From assembly GCA_938045545.1 (NCBI GenBank), contig CALIBN010000023.1, positions 1 to 44,772 of the forward strand: DNA of 44,772 nucleotides, in the 5' to 3' direction. Each line of letters starts with the position of its first letter. Position 1 is the stretch's first letter. Shown here one piece after another: positions 26,560 to 34,619 of this stretch. The notes below the pieces were generated by a model. The model was not told where the DNA came from and did not search any database. It worked only from the letters and a program-made list of their open reading frames with translations. The translations under genes were made by a program, and so were the position numbers. This stretch comes from an uncultured archaeon. Its GTDB lineage: Archaea > Thermoproteota > EX4484-205 > JAAOZP01.

Positions 26560-27082
26560 ACGCAGGCTCTTTTTGAAGTCGTGCTCTTAAAGCTTGCTTG
26601 AGCTCATCATCGCTACGTACACCGAAAATGCTTAATCCGGTTGGAGTCAGCCTAAGCATCTTGCTCCTTCCCTCCCTGCTCGCTTCAAGCAACCCCATTT
26701 CAACCAGCCTCTTAATCTGCTTGTATGTATGCGTTCCCCTGAGGCTTACGATCCTGGATTGAGCTATGGGCTGTTTCAAACCTATGAGTGTGAGCGTTTT
26801 CAACATGGCTCTACTCATCATTGGCTTAACACCTATCCTTTTAACGAAGCCGGAGTATTCGGACTTAACCCTTAACATGTAGTTCCCCTGCCCTATCTCA
26901 ACTATTTCCAAACTCGTGTCCCTGGCTCTGTATTCTTCAGCCAGTTCTCTCAATGCTTTCTCAACTTTCTCAACCTTCCTGGCGCCTGCCGCCGACTTTA
27001 ACTGTCTTATTGTCAAGGGTCTTCCAGACGCGAAAAGAGCCGCCTCAATCCTCTTCCTATACTCCGAGTCCCTGGAAACCAT
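26522..27082 (-). CDS. scpB: Segregation and condensation protein B
   Basis: Kleisin-associated subunit of the SMC-ScpAB condensin that organises and separates chromosomes. It has two winged-helix domains: YRKRIEAALFASGRPLTIRQL at the N-terminus and the family-specific LKTLTLIGLKQPIAQSRIV with RGTHTYKQIKRLVEMGLL. At 186 residues it is typical. It overlaps scpA by 26 bp at its start and the peptidase by 38 bp at its end. It carries a basic C-terminal tail (KQALRARLQKEPAYEQDR). Confidence 0.87.
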   Translation of the reverse strand: MVSRDSEYRKRIEAALFASGRPLTIRQLKSAAGARKVEKVEKALRELAEEYRARDTSLEIVEIGQGNYMLRVKSEYSGFVKRIGVKPMMSRAMLKTLTLIGLKQPIAQSRIVSLRGTHTYKQIKRLVEMGLLEASREGRSKMLRLTPTGLSIFGVRSDDELKQALRARLQKEPAYEQDRNNSKQVE

Positions 27083-27734
27083 TCTCCATCACTATGTAGT
27101 ACTCGCCCTCCTCGAAAAGAATGTCGAAACCCGGTTCGGACAGTAGGAAGAGAATCAATATAAAGGTTCTAGCCATCTCCAATGGCTGTTTGCCTTCTAG
27201 CAGGGAGCTTAATGAAACTCTTCCCTCCAGGCTGAGCATCATGTAGATGGTGTTCCTGAACTCCTCGACCCTGCTCTCAATCTCTCTTATGAAATCATCC
27301 TGCTGGGGTACGATTGGTGGAAGCACCTCCTCCTCCGGAGCCCTTTTAGAGTAGGCCTTTTCCAGTATTTCCGAGAGAGCTTTTACTAGGCGTTCAAGAT
27401 CTATAACTGGCTGAGACGGCCTGATAGGAGCCTCGAGAGGGCTTATTTTCTCAAGCAGCTCCAGGGGAACATCCAGCGTCTCCTCTGAACTAAGAGCCTC
27501 CTTATGCTTAAGCTCAGAGTCTATTGAGAGAAGCACCTCGGTCTTTCTAAGATAGATTATTGAGGATGCTAGCAGCACTAGTCCGGATAGCGTGAACTGC
27601 AAATATCCCTTTTCACGCAGCTCACCGGATATTTGCTTCAGTATCCCTGCGATCTTAATATCCCAAGGGTTTACTCTCCTGAGTTTAATCAGGTCGAACA
27701 CTATATCCGTTGCTTTCCGTGACTCACTCGACAA
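27057..27734 (-). CDS. scpA: Segregation and condensation protein A (kleisin)
   Basis: The kleisin that bridges the two SMC heads. The N-terminal part has FDLIKLRRVNPWDIKI, the helix that binds the SMC neck, and LVLLASSIIYLRKTEVLL; the middle is variable and acidic with proline-rich sequence; the C-terminal winged helix (TFILILFLLSEPGFDILFEEGEYY) binds the cap of the other SMC head. At 225 residues it is normal for archaea. It overlaps smc by 11 bp and scpB by 26 bp, so all three subunits come from one message. Confidence 0.88.
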   Translation of the reverse strand: MSSESRKATDIVFDLIKLRRVNPWDIKIAGILKQISGELREKGYLQFTLSGLVLLASSIIYLRKTEVLLSIDSELKHKEALSSEETLDVPLELLEKISPLEAPIRPSQPVIDLERLVKALSEILEKAYSKRAPEEEVLPPIVPQQDDFIREIESRVEEFRNTIYMMLSLEGRVSLSSLLEGKQPLEMARTFILILFLLSEPGFDILFEEGEYYIVMENGFQGLGV

Positions 27735-30700
27735 CCGTTGTCTCCTCCAACGCTCTCCCCACAGGCATTTCTATGAACCTTGAGAAACCGTTCTTAACAT
27801 AGACTCCTATAACCTTGTCCGCCTTGCTTACAACGACATCTCTTAGGGAAACAATTATTATCTGACTTTCCTTTGAGACTTCTTTCAAAAGCTCCGTCAT
27901 CCTTTCAATGTTAACGTAATCTAGGTGTGCGTCAGGCTCGTCGAAAATGTAAAACGCCGCAGGGAAGAGTTTCTGCATAGCGAAAATCAGGCATAACGCT
28001 GCCACAGACTTCTCTCCTCCACTAACTCCGCTTATTATTCTCGCCTCTTTCCCTGGGAATCTAACGTATACTGTTAACCCGGCTTCGAAAGGCCTTTCAG
28101 GATCCTCGAGTTGAAGCCACCCGTCGCCGCCAGTCATCTTGTTGAAGAAGGTTGAGAAATAATTGTTTATCCTATTCAGCCCGTCTAGGAAAGCCTCCCT
28201 TTTTCTCCTTTCAATGTCATCCATGAATTCCTGGATGCTCCTCCTTTCTTCCTCAAGCTCGTTAATCCTTTCAAGAGCATTCCTGTAGAAATAAACCTCC
28301 TGCTCATACTGGTTGATTGCAAGCATGTTTACTTCTTGAACTTTCTCAAGCTCGCTCCTAAGTATATTCAAGTATTTTTCCGTAAAGCTTTCCTTATCCT
28401 CTGAAACTTTAAGAGGCTGGCCCGGAATCCTGCTTTTCAGCTCCCGAATCCTGTTTTCACTCATCTCTTTGTCAACCAGTAGCTTCCTCTCAACATCTTT
28501 AACCCTGTTTATCTCCGCATTCAACCCTTCAATCTCTCCGTCAAGTTTCCGGATTGTTGAAACCAAGTCCCTCCTCCTATCTTCCACGTCCTCGCGTATA
28601 ACCTCTATGTTTTCCCCAATCCTCCCCTTCAAATCTTCAATCCTCGCTTTTAAATCGCGAGTCAGGCTTAAAACCACTCTATTGTCTTCCCTAAACTTGG
28701 CGATCCTCTCGCTCAGGGTCTTCTCAGTATTCCTGTATTCCTCAGCCTTTCTATTTAGATTGCTGACGATGTTCTCGATCAAGGCTAGTCTGTTTTTTAA
28801 AGCCTCTCTCTTTTTCTCAAGCCCGTTCAACTCGTTTTCAATCAGCCTTATTCTCCTGCGAACCCTGCTGATACTTTTTTCCCTAACTACGATTAAAGAT
28901 TTTAACCTTGTCCTTTCCCTTTCCAAGAGACGTTTTTTACTCGCGTCACGTTTTCTGAACACTTGACCCAATCTTCGAGATGCTTCTAAATACTCGCTGG
29001 TCAAAGTGTCTAACTGTTCCCCCAGCTCCTCCATGCGAGAGTCAATGGTGTTCAGGTCCTCGGCAAGCCTGCTTCGAATACTCGCTGCCTCAACTATTTT
29101 ACTGTTTAAAACTGGCCTCACATGGTTATTCATGGCTTCAAGTATTCTGGCTAACTCGCCGGCTTTCTCGGAGAAGCTTTTCACAACGCTTCTAACGCTT
29201 TCAAGCTTCTCCTCAATATTCTCCCTTACCAGCCCTCCTTCAACGGTGAAAACCTCGCCGCTTATGGTTGCCGCCCTGAACCCTCTTCTAGCGAAGACGA
29301 GGGCGTCCTCGGTAGTGTTAACCACAACGCTATTCCAGAAAAGTTTTAAGACATGTTTCTCAATGCTCTTAGGATATTTGACTATATCCATCATATGCTT
29401 GCCACGCTTGGTGAGTTCAAGAGGTATTTCTTTCCTGTTTACCTCCCCCTCGGAGGTTAACACTTTAATCCCAATTCCTTTACCTCCAAGAAAGTTCATT
29501 AGGAAAAGCATGTCTAGAGAACCTTTAACGAGTACAGCATCCATCCAATCGCCAGCCAGGCTTTCAACAGCTCTACTCAATTCTTTTGGAAACCAAAGGC
29601 TTTCTCTTAGAATTCCGTAAATACTTAAGCTTTTTTTCTCCAAAATAGTTTTCGCAAGCTCTAGAACCCTCCTCCTTCTCTCATCCTGAACAGCGTAGCC
29701 CGCTATTCCGGAAACTTTTGCAAAAAGGATTCTGAACGAATCCAGACTACTCATTAAGATTTTAACTGTGTTCATTATTTCATCCAGCATCCTTCTCCTC
29801 TCCGCTAAAACTCTGTCAAGATCAGCCAGTTTCTCAACTACCCTGCTTTTTCTAACCGTCTCCATCTTCCTCCTCCTACTCAAAGACCCAATTCTCCTCT
29901 TTAGACTATCATAATAGGTAGCGACTTCTCTAAGCATTCTTTCCGAATTCTCCTCCTCAAGCATCAGCCGGTCTAAATCCCTGTTGACTAGGATCAGCCT
30001 ATTCATAATACTGGAAATCTCCGCTTCCTGTTGTTTCTCAACCTCTTGAAGCCTCTTCTTCTCGCTTAGAAGACGAAGTATCCGGGTGCTGATCGAAGAA
30101 CGTTTTACAAGCATGCGCCTATAATCCTCTGTCAGGCTGGCCGTTTTCCTAATGCTCTTACTCCTCTTCCGCCTAGTTTTCGACAATTCTTTTCTAACCG
30201 TGTTTAACTCACTCCTGTTTCTCTCAAGCCTTTCAAAAGCTTCTCCAAGCCTTTTCTCAAGGTCTTTTAACTCGTATTGGAGCCTAATTCTCTCCGCGTC
30301 AGGGGTTGCTGAAGCAGCGGTTTCCAAAAGCTCCTCCATTCTCTCTATAATGCTTCTCTTCTCCGCCTGTCTGGAGGCAAGCTCTGCTTCAAGCTTAGCT
30401 CGCAAAGCAGTATTTTCCTCTAGGCTTCGCGATATTTCCTCCAGTTTTCTGACAAGCCTCCAATACTCGAACGAATTGATAATCATCTGCATCCTCTCCA
30501 CTTCTTTCTCAAGCATTCTTCTCCTGAGCAGAATGTTTCTCTCTCTTTCTAATTGAAGCATTCTTCTATCGATCTCTTGAAGCCTAGCCTGTGCCACTCT
30601 GAGATTATTGTCGGCCTGCTGCAGGTTGCTGAGCGCCTCCGCCTTCCTCTCGTCGTACTGTGCTAAGCCTAGTGCCTGTTCTATCTCCTTTCTTCTCTCC

Positions 30701-31641
30701 ACGGGATTTTTATCAGCCAACCGTGAAATCTCTCCCTGCGGTATTATGTTGTAACCTCTTGCAGAAAGACCTGTTGAAGAGATTGTGTCTTCAACAACGT
30801 TTTTAGAGGTTCTTCTACCATTGAGATAATACGTGCTCTCCCCGTCCCTCCCCATTCTCCTAGCAACCGTTATAAGCTTCTCTTGCCCAGGTATTGTTGA
30901 GTCACTATTATCTATGGTTATTTTCACGTAGGTCTCCGCTTCCCTCCCTGCGTTATCATTGACCAGGGAGGAAAGCCTGTCTATCCGGAGAAGTCTAGGA
31001 TTGTTTTCACCGAGTGCGAAACGTATCGCGTCGATTAAATTACTGTTGTGAACTATCACACCATCCCCTGTAACGTATGAGCCGATGTTCTCAACATATA
31101 TGTCGTATACTTCTCCTCTCCAAACATTCCTAACGATCCTGTTTAAAACATCAAGGCTTGTTTTCCCCTCGTCAATAACAATTATCTTCATGCCTTCTGA
31201 GAGCCTTGAAGCCTCAATCCACCTATGTGCCCCCTTCCCGTCGGCCACCATCAGCCTGTGTTCCGGGGTTACCTCAATCTTTCTGCCATTTTCTGTTTCA
31301 ATTTTTAACACTAATCCCTCGTAGGGTCTCCTGAAAATTGCGCTAACACCGGCTTCAACGCTCCTACCTAGAAGCGTTTGATAGCTTATGAGCGGCTCCC
31401 TTTCAAGGGGAATCACGTATTCCCCGTCCACCAGCTTGATTCTAACACCCTCAGAAGACGCCTCCTTGAAAAGAGATTCTACAGCCAGTCCTCCCCACGG
31501 CCGTTCTATGATTGTCCAAGGGGCTACGCATTTTCCAGAGCCGTTTCTACCTGTTAAAACAGTTAAGCCTCTGCTCAGGTTTATAACCTGTCGGCCGCCT
31601 ACCGATTTGAAATTCCTGATTTCAATCCTTGTCAAATGCAA
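27724..31641 (-). CDS. smc: Chromosome segregation ATPase SMC, with intein
   Basis: The condensin ATPase. The 1305-residue product contains a 162-residue intein (residues 38-199), leaving 1143 residues of SMC. The N-terminal head has FKSVGGRQVINL and a P-loop split as GRNGSGK, intein, SNLIDAIRFALG. Long coiled coils flank a hinge (about 680-830). The C-terminal head has the signature VSGGEKS at about 1207 and Walker B FYIFDEPDAHLD at 1230-1241. The start is TTG 31641 (TTG 31635 is also possible). A TATA-like attttaatg box at about 31681-31690 is a candidate promoter. SMC cannot bind ATP until the intein is removed. Confidence 0.95.
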   Translation of the reverse strand: MHLTRIEIRNFKSVGGRQVINLSRGLTVLTGRNGSGKCVAPWTIIERPWGGLAVESLFKEASSEGVRIKLVDGEYVIPLEREPLISYQTLLGRSVEAGVSAIFRRPYEGLVLKIETENGRKIEVTPEHRLMVADGKGAHRWIEASRLSEGMKIIVIDEGKTSLDVLNRIVRNVWRGEVYDIYVENIGSYVTGDGVIVHNSNLIDAIRFALGENNPRLLRIDRLSSLVNDNAGREAETYVKITIDNSDSTIPGQEKLITVARRMGRDGESTYYLNGRRTSKNVVEDTISSTGLSARGYNIIPQGEISRLADKNPVERRKEIEQALGLAQYDERKAEALSNLQQADNNLRVAQARLQEIDRRMLQLERERNILLRRRMLEKEVERMQMIINSFEYWRLVRKLEEISRSLEENTALRAKLEAELASRQAEKRSIIERMEELLETAASATPDAERIRLQYELKDLEKRLGEAFERLERNRSELNTVRKELSKTRRKRSKSIRKTASLTEDYRRMLVKRSSISTRILRLLSEKKRLQEVEKQQEAEISSIMNRLILVNRDLDRLMLEEENSERMLREVATYYDSLKRRIGSLSRRRKMETVRKSRVVEKLADLDRVLAERRRMLDEIMNTVKILMSSLDSFRILFAKVSGIAGYAVQDERRRRVLELAKTILEKKSLSIYGILRESLWFPKELSRAVESLAGDWMDAVLVKGSLDMLFLMNFLGGKGIGIKVLTSEGEVNRKEIPLELTKRGKHMMDIVKYPKSIEKHVLKLFWNSVVVNTTEDALVFARRGFRAATISGEVFTVEGGLVRENIEEKLESVRSVVKSFSEKAGELARILEAMNNHVRPVLNSKIVEAASIRSRLAEDLNTIDSRMEELGEQLDTLTSEYLEASRRLGQVFRKRDASKKRLLERERTRLKSLIVVREKSISRVRRRIRLIENELNGLEKKREALKNRLALIENIVSNLNRKAEEYRNTEKTLSERIAKFREDNRVVLSLTRDLKARIEDLKGRIGENIEVIREDVEDRRRDLVSTIRKLDGEIEGLNAEINRVKDVERKLLVDKEMSENRIRELKSRIPGQPLKVSEDKESFTEKYLNILRSELEKVQEVNMLAINQYEQEVYFYRNALERINELEEERRSIQEFMDDIERRKREAFLDGLNRINNYFSTFFNKMTGGDGWLQLEDPERPFEAGLTVYVRFPGKEARIISGVSGGEKSVAALCLIFAMQKLFPAAFYIFDEPDAHLDYVNIERMTELLKEVSKESQIIIVSLRDVVVSKADKVIGVYVKNGFSRFIEMPVGRALEETTVVE
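31045..31530 (-). mobile_element. Mini-intein in the SMC P-loop
   Basis: Begins with Cys (CVAPWTIIE) directly after GRNGSGK and ends GDGVIVHN before Ser, the +1 nucleophile. Block B is KIEVTPEHRL, with Thr and His spaced as TxxH (intein residues 88 and 91). The penultimate His and final Asn are present. Block F (VYDIYVENIGSYV) lacks the usual His. At 162 residues there is no room for a homing endonuclease, so it is a mini-intein that should splice but cannot home on its own. Confidence 0.93.
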
Positions 31642-31828
31642 TCTTTAAACCCTCTCCACGTCCACTAGCATTATTCGCATTAAAATAATATTCACGGTCT
31701 TTAATATAACTTGTAGAACCCTCCCCGCTTCGAAAACTAAATGTTAAGCCGCTCCACAGCCTCATAAAGCTTAGCATAAACGCCTAGGAATAAGTTTTTA
31801 AGCATTATTTTAAGAAGTCTGGGGCAGG

Positions 31829-32218
31829 TTGTCAGTATACCAAGGAGACATATTCAAGAGGAAGAAGACCGGGGGTAAGAGTCACCCTAACAGGGGTAAA
31901 CGCAGGTATGAAATGGGGCGGCCGCCAACCCTTACGAGGCTCGGGGAGAATAATGTTGTTGAAAAGGTTAGGGTTAGAGGAGGAGGATTAAAGCTTAGAG
32001 TTACTCAGGCTGCTTATGCTAACGTCGCTGTTGAGAAGGATAGGGTTGTGAAAGCCAAGGTTTTAGACGTGGTTGATAACCCTGCGAACAGGGAGTTCGG
32101 AAGGATGAAGATAATAACCAAGGGTGCTATAATAAAGACTGAAGTGGGCAATGCTGTAGTTACCTCTAAACCAGGCTCTAACGGGGTTGTGAACGCTAAG
32201 CTGGTTTCTGAAAGATGA
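31829..32218 (+). CDS. rps8e: Ribosomal protein S8e
   Basis: Small-subunit ribosomal protein of archaea and eukaryotes. It starts with the family box YQGDIFKRKKTGGKSH and continues with KRRYEMGRPPTLTRLG and a C-terminal beta domain ending KPGSNGVVNAKLV. At 129 residues it is normal. TTG 31829 lies about 26 bp after a TATA-like aagtttttaag box at 31793-31803. It is the first gene of a three-gene operon, overlapping the SRP19 start by 4 bp (ATGA), and is divergent from smc. Confidence 0.94.
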   Translation: MSVYQGDIFKRKKTGGKSHPNRGKRRYEMGRPPTLTRLGENNVVEKVRVRGGGLKLRVTQAAYANVAVEKDRVVKAKVLDVVDNPANREFGRMKIITKGAIIKTEVGNAVVTSKPGSNGVVNAKLVSER

Positions 32219-32511
32219 AAAGCATTTCTAAGGAACGCTACGTAATAGTTTACCCACAGTATTTTGACTCTAGGGCCTCGCGAAAAATGGGGAGGCGGGT
32301 GCCAAAGGGTCTTGCTGTTGATTCTCCAAGCCTGGCTAGGGTTGAGGAAGCATGTCGAAAGCTCGGCTTAAAGATCATTGTGGAACCCGACAAGGCTTAT
32401 CCGAGGGTGAGCAATGTTAAGTGTGGGCGAATAGTAGTTTTCTGCAAGGATATGCGGAAGAAGAGTGTTATTGAAAAAATCGGGAGGGCCATGAAGGGTG
32501 GTGCCGGATGA
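32215..32511 (+). CDS. srp19: Signal recognition particle protein SRP19
   Basis: Binds the long arm of 7S RNA and prepares it for SRP54. The family box VIVYPQYFDSRASRKMGRRVPK opens the protein, and CGRIVVFCKD follows in the second half. At 98 residues it is typical. It is joined to S8e and Gar1 by ATGA overlaps on both sides. The set groups ribosome, secretion RNP and guide-RNP proteins. Confidence 0.93.
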   Translation: MKSISKERYVIVYPQYFDSRASRKMGRRVPKGLAVDSPSLARVEEACRKLGLKIIVEPDKAYPRVSNVKCGRIVVFCKDMRKKSVIEKIGRAMKGGAG

Positions 32512-32741
32512 AACGTAAAGGGACTGTTGAAAACATTCTTAACAACAGGATTGCTTTAGTTAGGCTGGAGGGACTAGTTGGCTTAGGCTCCCTCGTCTTA
32601 AGCAGGGAAATGAGGCCGATAGGCAGCGTTACAGACATAATAGGTCCAGTTAAAGAGCCCTATGCCGTGGTGGTTTTAAAAAGAAACGTCAAGAAAGTTG
32701 GGAAAGGCGAGGTCGTGTTTTTTAAGCCCAGAAAAGCCTGA
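32508..32741 (+). CDS. gar1: H/ACA RNP protein Gar1
   Basis: Subunit of the H/ACA pseudouridylation complex, where it contacts Cbf5 and speeds substrate turnover. It is a small six-stranded barrel: 77 residues with LVGLGSLVLSREMRPIGSV, IIGPVKEPYAVVVL and the C-terminal VVFFKPRKA. It is coupled to srp19 by ATGA. The last codons (FKPRKA, GCC TGA) lie inside the left attachment repeat of the integrated element. A second copy of this tail, FKPRKA with GCA TAG, lies 5.5 kb downstream. The present 3' end was therefore probably supplied by the element, leaving the protein unchanged. Confidence 0.93.
   Translation: MKRKGTVENILNNRIALVRLEGLVGLGSLVLSREMRPIGSVTDIIGPVKEPYAVVVLKRNVKKVGKGEVVFFKPRKA
32721..32737 (+). 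other. Left attachment site (attL) inside gar1
   Basis: Copy one of TTTAAGCCCAGAAAAGC. In the gar1 frame it reads F-K-P-R-K plus the first bases of the final Ala codon; the codon and stop that follow are GCC TGA. Confidence 0.85.
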
Positions 32742-32812
32742 GAAGGAGAAATCTCCCCGATAACCTTCTTTTTTTCTATAACAATTTAAGCTAGTGCGAA
32801 CAATAGTGGAGC

Positions 32813-33154
32813 ATGCGAGAACAATTTCTCAGATGGGCGTTGAAGAAACACCTGGAGGCTCAAGGCTTCAAAGTTCAGTATGGAAGGATCAGGATCGGAA
32901 ACTTTGAAATCGATGGAGAAGCAACCGACCAGAATGGAACCAGAATGGCGATAGAAATCAAGACGGAGCATGACGATGTATGCCGTGGAATAGGACAGCT
33001 GGCGGAAGCATTAGCATACGGATACAACCAGGCTACCCTAGTTACAACCCTCAGGAAAGCCAGAAAGCTAAATGGGAGGGTCTTCGAAAAATTTCGAATT
33101 CGATTAATCGGGATAGACGGAAGGGGCAACGTTTACGAGTTGCTTGAATTTTAA
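32813..33154 (+). CDS. PD-(D/E)XK nuclease-like protein of the element
   Basis: A 113-residue protein with the order expected of a PD-(D/E)XK nuclease: Asp34 in FEIDGEA, Glu48 and Lys50 in AIEIKTE, and Gln62 in GIGQLAEAL. This is close to a minimal catalytic core with little added. ATG 32813 is about 25 bp after a TATA-like aatttaag box, so the message is leaderless. It is the first gene inside the left end of the element and is transcribed alone, toward the recombinase end. It could serve replication, recombination or host-DNA attack; the sequence does not decide. Confidence 0.65.
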   Translation: MREQFLRWALKKHLEAQGFKVQYGRIRIGNFEIDGEATDQNGTRMAIEIKTEHDDVCRGIGQLAEALAYGYNQATLVTTLRKARKLNGRVFEKFRIRLIGIDGRGNVYELLEF

Positions 33155-33480
33155 TTCAACCTGGAGCCAAGGCTAGCCCTACCTAAACAGGCTTTCCCAA
33201 CCATTAGCAACAATTAACCAAACATGCTTAACCACCACTAACGAAATCCAGCTTTAAGCTATCGAATGTTGAATTTTATTATTTCTACTGCTTAAGATGA
33301 ATAGTAAGCCTGCTTATGCCTCTTATCAGGGCTTGTTGGCTTAGGGCTTTTCCTTTGCTACGAGTATGGTGTGTTTAAGCCGGTTTAGTTATTTTTGTCT
33401 TTTATTAACAGGTTGAGTTGTCGGATTTTTGTCAAATGTTAACAGGCGTTAACAAATGCCAATTGGGGTTAAGCTCTATC
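33155..33480. other. Non-coding, repeat-rich region of the element
   Basis: No gene seen. It lies between two convergent 3' ends, so promoters are not expected, yet it is rich in short repeats: TTAACC at 33214 and 33228, GGTTAAGC at 33467, two GTTAAC palindromes at 33438 and 33448 (10 bp apart), TTAACAGG at 33405 and 33439, and palindromes such as TAAGCCTGCTTA near 33303. It is a candidate origin or partition site. Confidence 0.4.
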
Positions 33481-33678
33481 CTATATCAGGTATGCCTGGT
33501 TATCGAGTTTAATGCCCAATGCCAGTAATGCTAAATCTAGTTTTGCGAGGATTTCTACTTGTGTTTTTCTATATTCATTCACCAGGTTGATGAGGGCCTC
33601 GAGCTCTTTCCTAGCCTTGTTCTCGCCTTTCTCTGACAATTTGATTCCACTCTCGTTCGAGTTCAAGTTTCTTACCAA
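33481..33678 (-). CDS. Small helical protein of the element
   Basis: A 65-residue reading frame from TTG 33678, overlapping the end of the upstream coiled-coil gene by 68 bp. The predicted product is mostly helical (ARKELEALINLVNEYRKTQ, then ILAKLDLALLALGIKL). The composition looks protein-like, but the large overlap and TTG start leave doubt. No family is recognised. If real it is co-transcribed with the upstream gene. Confidence 0.4.
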   Translation of the reverse strand: MVRNLNSNESGIKLSEKGENKARKELEALINLVNEYRKTQVEILAKLDLALLALGIKLDNQAYLI

Positions 33679-34009
33679 TCAGCTTTTCTAGTTCGCTTTT
33701 TACTGGCTTTTTGACCCTAATTGCCTCTTCCCACAAATCTTTAAATTGAATCTGAAGGGTTGAAGGGTTTAATTCAGGCAGGATCTTGCCGGCTCTTTCG
33801 GCTTCAACTCGTTCTTTTACTCTTTGGCGGATCTTTTGAGCCTCCTTCTCCTCAATTAAGCGTTTCATTTCCAAAAGCTCTTCTAAGGAATAGGCCTCAA
33901 GAGGCTTCTCAGGTGGCTCTGGAGCAGGCTGAGGCTCTTTTATGCCTAGGGCTCGCTTCAAGTCGGCTATCGCTTCTTTAACCTGTTCAAGCTCTCGTAA
34001 TACGCTCAT
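33611..34009 (-). CDS. Coiled-coil protein of the element
   Basis: I choose ATG 34009 (132 residues), because a TATA-like ggttttatac box on the minus strand at about 34032-34040 is 25-30 bp before it, although the frame is open to 34105. The product has an N-terminal coiled coil (LRELEQVKEAIADLKRALG), a proline-rich link (PQPAPEPPEKP) and a second highly charged helical part (LEELLEMKRLIEEKEAQKIRQ). Such proteins in small archaeal elements are often DNA-binding or structural, but I recognise no family. It is divergent from the small gene at 34156. Confidence 0.6.
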   Translation of the reverse strand: MSVLRELEQVKEAIADLKRALGIKEPQPAPEPPEKPLEAYSLEELLEMKRLIEEKEAQKIRQRVKERVEAERAGKILPELNPSTLQIQFKDLWEEAIRVKKPVKSELEKLIGKKLELEREWNQIVRERREQG

Positions 34010-34155
34010 GAAACTTATGAGCCGGCTGAAGTATAAAACCTTTTGCTCTTCAAGTTGCTCAAGTGCGGGGATCTTTTTACAATTGAACCTAGCTTTTTTC
34101 TTCAAATATGCCTAGTCAGAAAAGCTTTAAGAATTCTCTCCAGGTGGATTGGATC

Positions 34156-34320
34156 ATGGTTAGAAACAAGAAATTGGTGAGCGTGGAGAAGGCTTTCCCA
34201 ATGGGCATTCCTCCAGCTGTTAAACGAGAGATAACCAGCTTAAGGATTTCAGGCAGAAGGGACGGCCGGCATGTTGTTATTGGATCTGGCGGAAGGGTCT
34301 TTGTAAAGATGCGTGAATGA
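34156..34320 (+). CDS. Small unknown protein of the element
   Basis: A basic 54-residue product from ATG 34156, with an aggtgg ribosome-binding-like sequence 9 bp before it and a TATA-like gctttaag box near 34125; the frame is open to 34108. It ends HVVIGSGGRVFVKMRE, a short strand-turn-strand. Its central LVSVEKAFPMGIPPAVKREI is reminiscent of small DNA-binding folds, without a firm match. It lies just before the twin GTTTATAAAC palindromes. Confidence 0.45.
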   Translation: MVRNKKLVSVEKAFPMGIPPAVKREITSLRISGRRDGRHVVIGSGGRVFVKMRE

Positions 34321-34321
34321 G

Positions 34322-34351
34322 GTTTATAAACAAAAATGCAAGTTTATAAAC
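34322..34351. promoter_or_regulatory. Twin GTTTATAAAC palindromes, probable operator
   Basis: Two perfect copies of the self-complementary GTTTATAAAC at 34322-34331 and 34342-34351, exactly 20 bp (two helical turns) centre to centre. They lie between the small gene ending at 34320 and the AbrB-type gene at 34419, with TATA-like sequences (gatataaa, agtataaata) at about 34373-34396. The arrangement fits a dimeric regulator binding cooperatively, probably the AbrB-type protein itself. Confidence 0.6.
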
Positions 34352-34418
34352 ACATCGAATTATGACTATTTAGATATAAAATTTAAGTATAAATACCTCC
34401 TCTTGCAAGATTTCAACC

Positions 34419-34619
34419 ATGAACAGGCAACACGGTAGGAGGATCCTGATACGGAGGAGCTGGCGGGTAGTAGGCAATACTGTAGGAATAATTATCCCTA
34501 AAAGCTTCATGGAGGAATTAAGCCTGGAACCTGGCACGTTCTTCAGGGCTAGTCTTGAAAATGGTAAAATCGTCTTTGAGCCTTTAAAACTCGAACCTAA
34601 GGAGGTGGAAGAAGTGTGA
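34419..34619 (+). CDS. AbrB/SpoVT-type transition-state regulator
   Basis: A 66-residue swapped-hairpin DNA-binding protein: RRSWRVVGNTVGIIIPKSF, then ELSLEPGTFFRASLENGKIVFEP, the standard AbrB fold. These proteins act as dimers and bind short AT-rich palindromes. The start ATG 34419 follows a cluster of TATA-like sequences. It is coupled to the next gene by GTGA, and that gene to the replication ATPase by TTGA. It thus heads the replication operon and probably controls it through the palindromes upstream. Confidence 0.78.
   Translation: MNRQHGRRILIRRSWRVVGNTVGIIIPKSFMEELSLEPGTFFRASLENGKIVFEPLKLEPKEVEEV

Noticed and set aside
28469..30556. Long open frames on the plus strand across smc (such as 28469-28966, 29006-29620 and 30152-30556)
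   Set aside because: They are mirror frames of the smc coiled coil, with leucine- and serine-rich translations and no motif.
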